Shown here piece by piece: positions 33,801 through 44,900 of a stretch of DNA of 64,000 bases. This DNA comes from Argopecten irradians (Eukaryota; Mollusca; Bivalvia; Pectinida; Pectinidae): assembly GCF_041381155.1 (NCBI RefSeq), contig NC_091138.1, positions 17,609,255 through 17,673,254 on the forward strand, given 5' to 3'. The position numbers and the translations under genes were made by a program. Numbering within the stretch: the first letter of the stretch is position 1; every line of letters starts with the position of its first letter. The notes beneath the pieces are model-generated. The model was given only the letters and a program-made list of their open reading frames with translations. It searched no databases and was not told the origin of the DNA.

Positions 33801-35960
33801 TACTCTCAGACTGGAACTTGTCCATTAGATTCACAGAGAAAATTATTGGAGTGTTAGTTGCCAAAATTTTTGGATTCTTCTGATGAGTTAAGTTCTGCTT
33901 CACAGCTATGTTTCCGTTTAATGTGGCTGCAAAAACAAGATAAACATACATCTATATACAGTCAAACTTACTATAAAAGACACCTCTATAGAAAGGACAC
34001 CTGTCTGTAAAGGAAGACTCATTGATACCATCTTGTGTAATTTACTAAATTATCCTCTGTATAAAGGACACCTGTCTATAAAGGACATTGCTTCTATGTG
34101 TCTTTGGTGTCCTTTATAGATAGGTTTGACATAAATGATATAAATGTAGTATCAGATGATTGTAACAATCTGCTTTCAATAATTTGTTTTGATACAGCTT
34201 GTTTGATTTGCAGTCAATGTCATTCTAGGAAATACCCAACATCTTATGGTATGGATGAAAAATCTCCAGATTAAAATCCATGACCCATATAAACTTCATA
34301 AACTAGAACTGTCATCCAGGAGACCAACTAACATTGATACTCTTCACTCAGTTTGGGAGCAAAGAAGATCATAACTTTGAAAATGTCAGAGGTATCTTGT
34401 TCCGATACAGATTAAGTACATTTATACTGTATTACTGTATAAGGATTTTATTGCCACCGAATTTTGGGGTATAATTATGAACTTTATTTATTTTCCGTCT
34501 ATCATCAAATAAGTTTTGAAACTTATATAAATCACTTTTGTTTGCCAGGATGCAGGAACCAGAGGTCAAATACTAACCACTACATCACCTGGTCATCTTA
34601 TGACCATGATCAGTATACCTGGCAAACTGCCTCTCATGGGCTTCAAACTTGCAACCTGATTACTATGAATGATAAGATACTGAGTTAATCATTGAACATG
34701 TTGAAAACTATGGTATGATAAACGCTTACTCATAATCTATACTTACATGTTATTGTGAAGTATGTTTCTCCCTTGGCAACCAGCTGATACTTGGTATGTG
34801 ATAATTTCTCTTCCTTTGAATACACACACACCTGCATTGTGTATTGGCTAGGCAAAACGTAAATGTAAGTTTCAGTCATGTTGGCTTCAAAATTGTCCTC
34901 TTTTCTCAACTCACGGAAATCAGCATTATTGTTCCAAATGTACAGAAAGGAAGTGGAATCTGCAAGATGACCGGTCTTGTTGAACAACTTTGCCATGAAA
35001 TTTATTTTTGAATCCAGTACAGCTGGACCTGTATTGTTGACTTCTAACCGATATCCATCTGTAAATCAAAATAATGCCATAATGTATTAAAGATTATATC
35101 TAAAGATACTTCAGTCAATAATACATCAATTGCAATACCATTTCTATATTGTTAAATTTCCAATACTAAAACAATACATGTGCTTGAAACAGATATTGAT
35201 TCAGTTAACGTTGCAAACATGGAATTGGAGCTCTAGTCTATGGCAAGCCAAGTTTCTTTTTATTCAGAATTTCCAATATCATATGGGAAAATTCTAATTT
35301 CCGAAATTAAAAATCTATTTCTATTCTTACTTAATTTCCAATATCTTCAATAGTTGTTAATTTCTGATATCAGAAATTGTAATTCATTATATTGAAAATT
35401 TTAATTCAGGTAGCAGAATTAGAATTTCTCTACATTAATGGAAATTGAAAACCAAATTCTGATATATCTGAAATTCTATTTGCGATATCAGGAATTCTAT
35501 ATAAATACATGTTATTAATTATTTACATGAACATGGACAGAAACATATAGATCTACATATATAATGAAACTGTACTAATGCATATGCAGTAATTTGATAA
35601 ACTAAATATTCCACGAGATACATGTACATGTAAGTTTAAAAAGTTTGATGGAAATGAAACAATCACAAAATGAAATTGTATTAATGTCAATTTGCTTCTG
35701 ATCATTTATATAACCAGTACATCATGATCAGGTTGATTGTTAAATTTTTATTTATTAGTAAGCTTACTTGGTGGAATTTCGTCTGTCTCTGGACCCTTCT
35801 GTAACACAATGTTGTTTTTTATCCTCCTTTCCCGTGTATATGTCTGGACATAGTTCTTACTACATCTGGGAACTCTAGATCTGGCGTCGTCGCCCCCGGA
35901 TAAAGAGATTCCAACCAGGAAATACACGACGAGGGCGCCCAATTTCCGAACCCTGATCAT
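27805..35960 (-). CDS. TMEM130-like single-pass membrane glycoprotein (six exons, 473 aa)
   Basis: Exons (minus strand, 5' to 3') 35960-35768, 35058-34747, 33926-33615, 31475-31385, 29455-29238, 28100-27805 join in phase to 1422 nt with stop; all introns GT-AG. The start is the only Met preceding a signal peptide ([20 protein letters not shown]). The ectodomain is rich in N-glycosylation sites (NKT, NMT, NLT, NMS, NFT) and holds [16 protein letters not shown], then a PKD-like region, a cysteine cluster around VICWEVC, and [34 protein letters not shown] (about residues 384-403) is the membrane span; a ~68-residue tail with several Tyr follows, ending SENDNSL. Segment order and motifs match vertebrate TMEM130 (PMEL/GPNMB-related PKD proteins) from memory; the function of that protein is poorly known. 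Exon 5 starts inside a 41-bp minisatellite. Exon model strong, orthology probable. Confidence 0.85.
28880..29130 (+). repeat. Dispersed repeat family A, copy 2 (TMEM130-like intron 5)
   Basis: Contains TACTTAAAGATGCTCCACCG at its left and the segment whose reverse complement matches 3295-3440. Non-coding. Confidence 0.7.
29437..30331 (-). repeat. 41-bp minisatellite (~22 copies) spanning the TMEM130-like exon 5 acceptor
   Basis: On the gene's strand each unit reads TTTTGTATCCACAG then TAACCCTCCAGTGATTTGCT: the intron end with its AG plus the first ~19-21 nt of exon 5. The copy nearest the gene is the real exon edge (acceptor AG at 29456-29457). The array continues after an inserted element, at 31221-31335. 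Confidence 0.92.
30332..31220 (+). mobile_element. CAAGAGATCCC element E2 inserted inside the 41-bp minisatellite
   Basis: The left palindrome AGATCCCAGAGGGATCT is followed by GGCGCCCACC; the right end has AGCCCACCATC...GATGGTGGCATGGGCTAAAAA. The core has ~5 units of ~145-150 bp (GGGCCCTAGGGGAACCTACA, CCAAGATGGC, CCATCTTGTTGACCGATCGG). Flanking minisatellite units show the empty site: insertion fell in the A-rich stretch between GGATA and TAAAGTCAGG. Confidence 0.85.
31221..31335 (-). repeat. Remainder of the 41-bp exon-edge minisatellite (~3 copies)
   Basis: Same unit as 29437-30331, displaced by the E2 insertion; ends about 50 bp before the exon 4 donor at 31384. Confidence 0.85.
32297..32722 (+). 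repeat. 42-bp minisatellite, ~10 nearly identical copies, in TMEM130-like intron 3
   Basis: Unit TTGACAGAGTTTTATCTGTG followed by TGTTATCATTTATAACATTGTA. One copy has an extra TG near 32488, shifting the frame. Because 42 is a multiple of three it yields a periodic open frame ([14 protein letters not shown]), which is incidental. Copies are almost identical, so the expansion is recent. Confidence 0.95.
33297..33500 (+). mobile_element. tRNA-derived SINE (RUDI/V-SINE-like), copy 1
   Basis: The tRNA-like head has an A-box region (CAGTGGTTAAGATG) and B box (GAGTTCGAATCCC), followed by a conserved body: CAGGTACTGACCGC, TCCGGCTTTCCTCCACC, TGACCCTGGCT and GACGTTAAACTAATCAAACC. Five copies of this family lie in the window; the RUDI name is from memory. 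Confidence 0.8.
33961..34130. mobile_element. 170-bp MITE with GTCAAAC ends, TMEM130-like intron 2
   Basis: Left end GTCAAACTTACTATAAAAGA, right end (reverse complement) GTCAAACCTATCTATAAAGG; the interior repeats the motif TATAAAGGACACCTGTCTAT. No ORF. Confidence 0.75.
35270..35500. repeat. AT-rich palindrome-dense stretch in intron 1 of the TMEM130-like gene
   Basis: Multiple variants of GAAATTCTGATATCAGAAATT in both orientations. Possibly a decayed simple palindromic repeat. Confidence 0.5.
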
Positions 35961-37332
35961 TTCACCACCTTGTTACGTCGTGTTTACATGTTTTCAGAAG
36001 TATCACAAATCTCTACTTCAACGCTCAACTGTCTGTGGTGACGCGGAATATGTCTACTTCACATTTTCAGGTCTATTCCCCACTTATACCAAAACATATA
36101 CCACTTTCATTCCAAGCTGAGATCTCCCGCTATATCGCACATCAACAATGGATGACAGCCCGAGTCACATGCTGACACATGTGTGTAAGCTTGTGTGCGC
36201 AAAGGTCAAAGGTTAGTAAACAAAGCCACGTGACGATGACATTACAAACATGCGGACGTGTTCTTAACGTATGCGGAATTTGGCTTTAGGTTTTATAATA
36301 AAATTGTATGCCTAATTTAAATCAAATTGTCACAAATACACATTGTGTACCAGCAAAGGGGGTCTGATACAAGGTAGAGTGCGAAGGTCAAAGGTCAATC
36401 ACAACACAACGTGAAAGCTACTTTTATATAATCGTGTAATTCAGTTTGACTTCCCTCTGGTAAGAACAATAGAATTAGACCACCCTCTGGCATAGAAGCA
36501 TTCGTTCAAATTACTTGCTTCGTACAATAATTTATGTACAAGAATGTAGCTAATTATAAACGGAAAATCTTCAAACAAAATATCTTCTAATTAAAATTAA
36601 GTCATGAGAGGTTATAACAAAATTAAATATGATGTCAGGTAACAGAAATAATCAGACCTAAATTTAAAGAGTCCTCTTAAATAAAGATTGTCATACATAA
36701 ATATGTAATATTGAAAAAACATTTGTACAACTTTTTTTTCTTGTAAAATAAAATAAAGAAATGAAATTCTAACATGCAAAGAAGTGCATGAATGTTTTTT
36801 AACAAAAAGTTTTATTGTAGGAAACTTGAACCATGATTTCACTAGAATAATATTCAAACTGCAATATAGTGCACTGCAATGTTTAATTATGATAAATGTC
36901 TCTATCATAGCCTACAGAATATAGGATTTTCCAATAAGAGTTTTTGTCTTTAAATTCAATGGCCAAGGGTTTTGTTTGTATTTGGATAGTCATAAATAAT
37001 AGCTGTATTGGAAACATATATAAGTTTCATTAAAACCAGTAAATATTTACTGAAGTAAAATACAAGTATTGAGTTACCCATGGTCCAATGATCCGATCAT
37101 TCAAAAGGGCAATTACTCCATAATATTGTGTTCACCAACAAGGATATTTTTGAAATGGACAATTACTCCATATGTCAAAAAGTCATCCAAGAACTTACTG
37201 ATGTTAGACTGCAAACAAAGTTTTATTGAGCTCAGTCAGTATTTACTCAAGTTATTGTATTCACGAGACTAAATAGCAATATCATTGTTAAGGACAATAA
37301 CTCTGTAAGTTAATATAAAAAAGTCTGATTTT
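35961..37332. other. Intergenic region upstream of the TMEM130-like gene
   Basis: Should contain that gene's promoter and 5' UTR (minus strand). No clear TATA box near the start codon. Short ORFs only. Confidence 0.35.
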
Positions 37333-37551
37333 GGGTTTGGTTTTTTTTAGTTTAATGTCCTAGTTTAATGTCCTATTAACAGTCAGGGTCATGTAAGGCG
37401 TGCTAGGTTTGTTGGAGAAAAGCTGCAGTACTGAGTGAAAAACCACCGACCAGCGGTCAGTACCTGGCAACTGCCCCACATGGGATATGACCTCGCGACC
37501 CAGAGGCTTGTGGTAGTATGTGGAGACATACCATTTGGCAACTGTGGCCAT
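37333..37551 (-). mobile_element. tRNA-derived SINE, copy 2
   Basis: Reverse complement of the same SINE: on the minus strand GGCCACAGTTGCCAAATGGT (head), GCGAGGTCATATCCCATGTG, CAGTTGCCAGGTACTGACCG, then TAATAGGACATTAAAC at the tail, with a short local duplication of the tail at the left edge. Confidence 0.8.
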
Positions 37552-38342
37552 TTTGGCACTTGTCTGAGATTTTAGTGTTGTTTAACTGCATACAAAATTC
37601 ACAAGGTCAAATAGCAGAGTGGATATTTCATCAAGCTATTGCGCTCACATGGAAATGTTAACACACACCAAATAACAAGACAAAAGACTTTCCCCATATA
37701 AAGGTCACCATGACCTAAAAAATCTGAATTATGGACTGAACTTATTCTAAATTACAACAAAAGTGACAGATATTATGCATCAATTTATTTTTAACTCACA
37801 ACCAGTGTTAAAAAGCATTCTTACACTTTAAGAGAAAAAATCTGCTCCCAATTCGCTTATCAGAAGCATGTACATGTACTGTTAGTCATAAGCCAAGGGC
37901 TGCGGGCTGCAGCGGTTAAAAGTCAGAGTATTGTATAATCTGGTTTAGTAAAGATGATACGTTTTGCACATGTGATAATGAATGATACATTATCTTCTGT
38001 CCAAAATAAGCAAAAGCTTCAAACAACACTACAAAAATATGAATGTTTTATTGACCAAGTTTGTAGCTGATGTATGTAGCATTACTGGGAAACAGATTGT
38101 CAGAGTCTGTATGTCAGAAACACTGGTTGATTACAATGTGTAAAACAAATCATCAGAACTATGTAGCATACTTAACAAAATTATAATAATAATATATCAA
38201 ATACATAACAAAAACTTAAGGTAACACAATAGATTAACAATATCAATAATCATGAAACAGTCGAGAACACAATATAAGCACAATAATCATTTACTTTAAT
38301 TGCTACAAACAAATGAACATTGATGTTTAAAGGAAGACGATT
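37552..38342. other. No gene recognised
   Basis: AT-rich intergenic DNA without supported ORFs. Confidence 0.4.
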
Positions 38343-40105
38343 ACAAGAGATCCTAAAGGGATCTTGACACTCCGTGTCATTTGATCCACAACATTTAAAT
38401 TAAAGTCATTTTTTCTCTGCTTTTCCCTTCTATCAATCTTCCTTCAAAGTATTTTATAACATGATGGAAACCTACATGTGAATGTAATTATATATATTGC
38501 TGTACCGGATAATTTCAATCAATATCAAAATTCAAACAGGAGCGATATGGGAAGCTCACTTTCTATGAAAGTCGACCTCCCCCTGCCCTCCCCATCCCTC
38601 CTGTTACACTGTCGAAAGAAGCACAACTATACCTTCATATGAAATTAGATTTTTTTTCTTAAATAAATAAAGAATGGTAATACAATGTACTAGTTCATTT
38701 TCTGAATTGGTTCAATGGAATTGCACAACAGAGGAGGAAAGAAGGAGAACTACTAGTATTTTCAAAAAATAATTTGAATAAAGCAGTACATTCAGTTAGA
38801 AATCTGTCATTGCATGTTACAGAGTTATCTACCCTTGTGAGTAGATTATTTGTTCCATCAAGCTTTTTGGAGCTTAACATCACATTTTTCAGGAAAATTT
38901 TAACTCATAAAATAATCTAGTCGCAAGGGGAGATAACTATCATGTCATGCCACAAGGACAGATAACTATAATGTAAAGCCACAAGGACAGATAATTATCA
39001 TGTAATGTCACAAGGACAGATAACTATAATGTAAAGCCACGAGGGCAGATAATTATCATGTAAAGCCACAAGGGCTGATAACTATCATATAAAGCCACAA
39101 GGGCAGATAATTATCATGTAAAGCCACAATGGCAGATAACTATCATGTTAAGCCACAAGGGCAGATAATTATCATGTAAAGCCACAAGGGCTGATAACTA
39201 TCATATAAAGCCACAAGGGCAGATAATTATCATGTAAAGCCACAATGGCAGATAACTATCATGTTAAGCCACAAGGGCAGATAATTATCATGTAAAGCCA
39301 TAAGGGCAGATAACTATCATGTTAAGCCACAAGGGCAGATAATTATCATGTAAAGCCACAAGGGCTGATAACTATCATATAAAGCCACAAGGGCAGATAA
39401 TTATCATGTAAAGCCACAATGGCAGATAACTATCATGTAAAGCCACAAGGGCAGATAATTATCATATAATGCCGCAAGCACAGATAACTATAATGTAAAG
39501 CCACAAAGGCAGATAATTATCATGTAAAGCCACAAGGACAGATAACTATCATGTAAAGCCACAAGGGCAGATAATTATCATGTAAAGCCATAAGGGCAGA
39601 TAACTATCATGTTAAGCCACAAGGGCAGATGATTATCACGTAAAGCCACAAGGGAAGATAACTATCATGTAAAGCCACAAGGGCAGATAATTATCATATA
39701 ATGCCGCAAGGACAGATAACTATAATGTAAAGCCACATGGGCAGATAATTATCATGTAAAGCCACAAGGGCAGATAACTATAATGTAAAGCCACAAGGGC
39801 AGATAATTATTATGTAAAGCCACAAGGGCAGATAACTATCATGTAAAGCCACAAGGGCAGATAATCATCATGTAAAGCCACAAGGGCAGATATTGATCAT
39901 GTGAAGCCACAAGGGCAGATAATTATCATGTAAAGCCACAAGGGCAGATAATTATCATGTAAAGCCACAAGGGCAGATAACTATCATGTAAAAAGCCACA
40001 AAGGCAGATAACTATCATGTAATATATAAAGATGGAACTGGTGTCTAATACAGCAGAAGAAAGGTGATTTGAATAGCCAAACACAAGCTGATGAGGGTGG
40101 GCTTA
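38343..40105 (+). mobile_element. CAAGAGATCC element E3 with a 29-bp tandem core
   Basis: The left palindrome is AGATCCTAAAGGGATCT (arms kept, loop changed); the right end is GATTTGAATAGCC...GATGAGGGTGGGCTTA, matching the right ends of E2 and E6. Its core is not the ~150-bp unit of E1/E2 but ~37 copies of a 29-bp unit (AAGCCACAAGGGCAGATAATTATCATGTA split as AAGCCACAAGGGC + AGATAATTATCATGTA) at 38925-40020, alternating GATAATTATC and GATAACTATC. Confidence 0.75.
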
Positions 40106-41901
40106 TTAATCAACAAAAATAGCTAAAAAATAAATAAAACTCCCATCAACAAGGAGCGAACCCCAATATTCTGTATATAAGCTAATTTTGGCCAAAAAAA
40201 GTGTAAGTAAAGTAAAAAATATGAAAGCCAATTTGCACTTAATCTATACATTAGGTTTGAAACTGTATACAGAAACTGTCAATGACACTATTAAATCTTA
40301 GCCAAACTCTGTGGGTACAAAAGCCACTAAATAGAGAATTCTAAAAATATGTACATTGAACACTTAATATATTAACATACTCTCATTGAGTTTGCAATTA
40401 TTATGTGAACATTTATGCTATCAATGACTGAAAAGTTGTTAAGAAATTGCTTAAAGGTATGCTTTTGTAAAGTTGAACCCGGTTGAACAAGCGCTCCTTG
40501 TACCTGCTATAGCTATATAAACACTAGTAAACATAATGGCATGGTTATTTGGTGACAGAAACATGTACCGAACCCTGTGGACTTGTTTTATTGAAATATA
40601 CAATTTTCCTGCATATTTTGCCAAAATAGACAAGAAACGCAACAATCTGCGAGTTAACAGTAACACCTTAGGTTAGGCCTAATGCATACACACTTTTTAT
40701 TAAATTAGTTTATATATGTTCAAGTACACCTCAGACATACAACATATTACTAGTTTATACTGGGGCTAATACTTTAATTTTTAAGCTATAATATTGCTAA
40801 ACATTATTTTTATGACGTGACTTTATCATTTTGTTATTATGTTTATTGTCAATTGACATAATTGTAAATAAAAAAACATGCTCCAAATGCATATAACCTT
40901 GTCAGATCCATGTATACACCAATGTTGTTTTAATACACCAATAGCAGGATATCTTGTCAAACTAGAATACTGGCGAGTCAGGAAGGCCCCGCAAAGTGAC
41001 TGACCCACCTGGGTGTCAGACTCTACTGCAAGAAAATCCCATCATCTATGGGATCCGAATATAGGTACAGAATTTTGATTTTTTTTTTGTCTTTGCTTAA
41101 ATCAAAGAGGGCTGCTCATCCTGACAACGGACTATGTATGGTTTGGGCCCTTTTTGACTTCCAAATCCATAAATTTTTCAAACCTTAATAAGTGATTATA
41201 TTGTTGAATTTCAAATATTGAGTGCATCCCTGATGTACATGTATAGCCATTCTCAGGTTCATGTTTTGAGAGTACTTCAGAAATAATTGTTATTTTTTGT
41301 TGTTTACTGGTGTATGAACATCATTTTTTGCCAGATAATTCAAATAAGAACACATATATGAATTGTAAATAAATGCACATGTGTAGTAATTCTAAGGTAA
41401 ATGTCTGAATGGCATACCTGACTTTGAGTTATTTGGGTTATGTTTGAAGGGATATTCCCTACCTATCTTCATTTTGAGTGACTCATACAATGTTGTGTGT
41501 TTTATCAGATTTACATGTAAACATATATTTGGTTACAGTTGATTTCTTATTGTGTCTTAAGCAGCTTTAAATGCCACAGGATTGTTAATTAGCTGGAACA
41601 TACCATCTAAGGCTGAATTCCATGGAGAAATTCACACTGTTTCTTGACTAAAAGATTATTTTCATTGCACTTATGCTCAATTCACTTATGCTCTTTAAAC
41701 ATGATATAAATGGTGATATCAGATACATAGAAAGCACTTATACTTAAGAATTTTCAAAACACTATTCAAAGTTCCATTTTCAAACAAATGTGTATACTGT
41801 ATAGCACAAAGATCATCACATGTCATCCCACAGTCTGCTCAGGATTTTAGCTAATACATCACATCAGATTTTTAGCCAGCATTAACACAGCTACACATGA
41901 G
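40106..41901 (-). other. Downstream flank / possible 3' UTR of the HERC4-like gene
   Basis: No coding motifs. The poly-A site is not determined; TTTATT (AATAAA on the gene strand) occurs near 40842. Confidence 0.35.
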
Positions 41902-44900
41902 CTACACAAGACCAAAGCCCTCTGTTTGTTCTATTGCTAGCTGAAGTTTTTGTAACATCACAGTTTTTGTACGATAGGTTGGAAGGTCAAGCACATTGAA
42001 GCACGTGTGTGCCACAGGAAGGTGATCCTCCACACCTAACATGGGCTGGATCACCATTTTGATGGACTTCATTCCCAGAATAGGAATCCTGTCACTGCCG
42101 GTCAGATACACTGTAAAGTAAACATCGTAATACTGTAACAAAGGTAGCAGAGGTCTGGAAATTATTTATTTAGATCTATTCTCTTTTTACCTTCAATTAA
42201 CACACAAAACAAAAGTAGTAAAGGTGTTGAAATTCATAATTTAGGTCAATCATCTTAGATCTAGTCTACCCCCAATAGTAGGCCTAACAAACCAACAAAA
42301 CAACAGAATCAGAGTCCATTCATTTCACCATTTTGGTCAGTTATCTTAACAGTCTCTACTGACTCTTTAATAGTGTATGATGTGTATACACCGGACATAT
42401 ACTAGTGGGGAAAAATGTTAAAATACCTACACAAAAACTTCTTCTTCAGTTCCAATGAAAGGTCGTGAAATACCTCCCAGAACAGTTTGATTGTTGGGTG
42501 ATACCGATGGTAGTCACCTTTGTAGTCTGTATTCTGTTACAGAAAGAAAAAAAATCAAAATAATTTTAAAAGATTCATGTGCATTTCTTGTCATATAGCA
42601 ATTTCCCTATAAAAAAGATGGGACTTCACAGGAGGCAATTTTTTATGGACAAATCTGTATAACATTTGACAATATTAATGGATCATGGTTGGATACATTG
42701 TAGAGGGTTTTTTTCAAATAATATACATTAAATTTAGCATTTATTAATAGATATTTAAGTCAGACGATACTGATTAAAATTTCCATTATATTTATTTTTC
42801 AACGACTCCATATTGCTTGAATAACACTACCACCTTTAACCTTCCGCGTATACAACAATGAAACATAGCATGTCCTAACCTTCTCTAGTTCGTGGAAGTC
42901 ATAGTCTTCATTGCCTACTACCATAGCCTGCAGTTCTTGGGGATGAAACAATTCCTGTTGGTAAAGACAAATGATTAGACATTAGTAAACAGAGAAATTA
43001 TAGCGTGTTGAAGAAACGATTACTATAAAGTTTAAGAATGTGGAAGATACATTATACTTACCAGAACTTTACCCCCGCACACCTTATGGAAGCCAGTAGA
43101 AAAAGCCTGAAACTGCTGCTCTACAGATTTGTTGAAAATAAAATCTATATAGGCGTCCACATACTCCTTCCTGCAAATTAAAGTAAATTCTGGACATCAC
43201 AAAATTAAATGAATTGATTTTGATAAACATTAACTAGAAGAATCTACAATCATCCAAACATTGGTACCTACAACCAGTTGAAATAGATATGATATAATAG
43301 ATACAATTATCATAGATAACCTTTGTATCAATTGGTATGGGGCTGCGGTGGCCAAGTGGTTTAAATGTCTCAACATATGACCACAAGCCCTCCACCTGTT
43401 GGTCGCGAGTTTGAATCCCAGGTGGGGGCAGTTGCCAGGTACTGACCGCGGGTCGGTGGTTTCTCTTGGTACTCCGGCTTTCCTCCACAACAAACCTGGC
43501 ACGTCCATACATGATCCTGGCTATTAATAGGATGTTAAACTAAGTAACTCCTAGTGGTTCATCCTGCTACCTCAGGATACTTTTACTTCAGGATACTTTA
43601 TGGTATTTACATATAATGGTACTTAAAATACCATTTTGTTACCCATGGGTACCCCATAATTTTTTATATGTCAGGGTAATATCTATATCCTGTTGTCCCT
43701 AGCTACCATTCTTTTCTTTCCAATCTCAGCATAGTATTTACCAGGGACTGAAGCCTTACCTGTTCTCCTTATTGACAACTTTGTGTGAACCTCCAGGTAC
43801 CAGATTCATGCTCTGTATTTCTCCAAAGTTTTCCATTGATACCTGATATATAGAGGAGGGGGGGTAAATTGTAGACTGTGATTGAAATAAATAATTAACA
43901 ATGTAGAGTCACAAGCATTTGCACTGTATATAATGTTTGCCATCAGAATTTAGAGAAAATAATTGTGCTTTATTCCTTAGTTAGTGGTAGTTTATGTTAT
44001 TATAAGGCAGGTGAAAAGAAAACAGCTTTAAATCTTCATCATCCACTGTATCATTTATTCAGAAAAACATCATACTTACCTCAAATGTCAAACAGAATGT
44101 GTTCTCTATATCATCATCTTCTGAATCCAGCAAGTCCTCCATGCCCCTGTGTTACCAAAAACATGTGTCTAAATTAGGACTGAGGATAGACACTTTTATA
44201 TACAATCACGTACCTGTAGATGTTTTGTATAAATCTTCTTCACTACTATCTATAAGTACACTACTTTGTTATTTTGTTTGATGTATCACTGGTTATTCCA
44301 ACAGTACTGATGATGACTTTCACACAGTAATATGGCCCATCCAGCCATTTATATGGCTATGTCATCAATTGTAAGACACATGTATAATAACACTGTTAAG
44401 ACGTCACATGCAGTTTTAACATCATAATCTATATTTGATATTGCATTATTGTCATAATAATCTGAGCCTGATTTCTACTATTTTACATAGAGATGACATT
44501 TAAAGTTTTATTTCTATTTCTATTAATAATAAGTTATATGATAAATGGAATCTTACACTTGTAACTGTGTAATATGAAATTTATCAAATTTTAATATTAA
44601 AAGGCTTGTGGCATATAAAATTCATGAACACATCACATAGTCACGAGTGTAAGATCCTCTATACAATATATAATAAAAGAGTCAAGCATCTTTTGACTCA
44701 TAAACTCAAATACAGTGTACTCGGTTTACTTTACCGTATATGTTTGTAGTTTTTAGTCAAACATCAAATCAAACAATCCTAAGTGGCCATTTGTTTTACT
44801 TAATACAGAAGATTTTTACAATTTAGTTGATTTTAGTTAACAAGGTTTGCCGGTATGCAATACTTGTATAATGTAACAAACTAATACAATACCTGCTAAC

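Noticed and set aside
38925..40020. CRISPR-like regular repeat
   Set aside because: A direct 29-bp tandem repeat with no spacers, inside a mobile element.
43341..43420. Genuine tRNA gene
   Set aside because: A and B boxes belong to a SINE head: it is repeated at five places with a shared non-tRNA body and tail, and no cloverleaf is intact.
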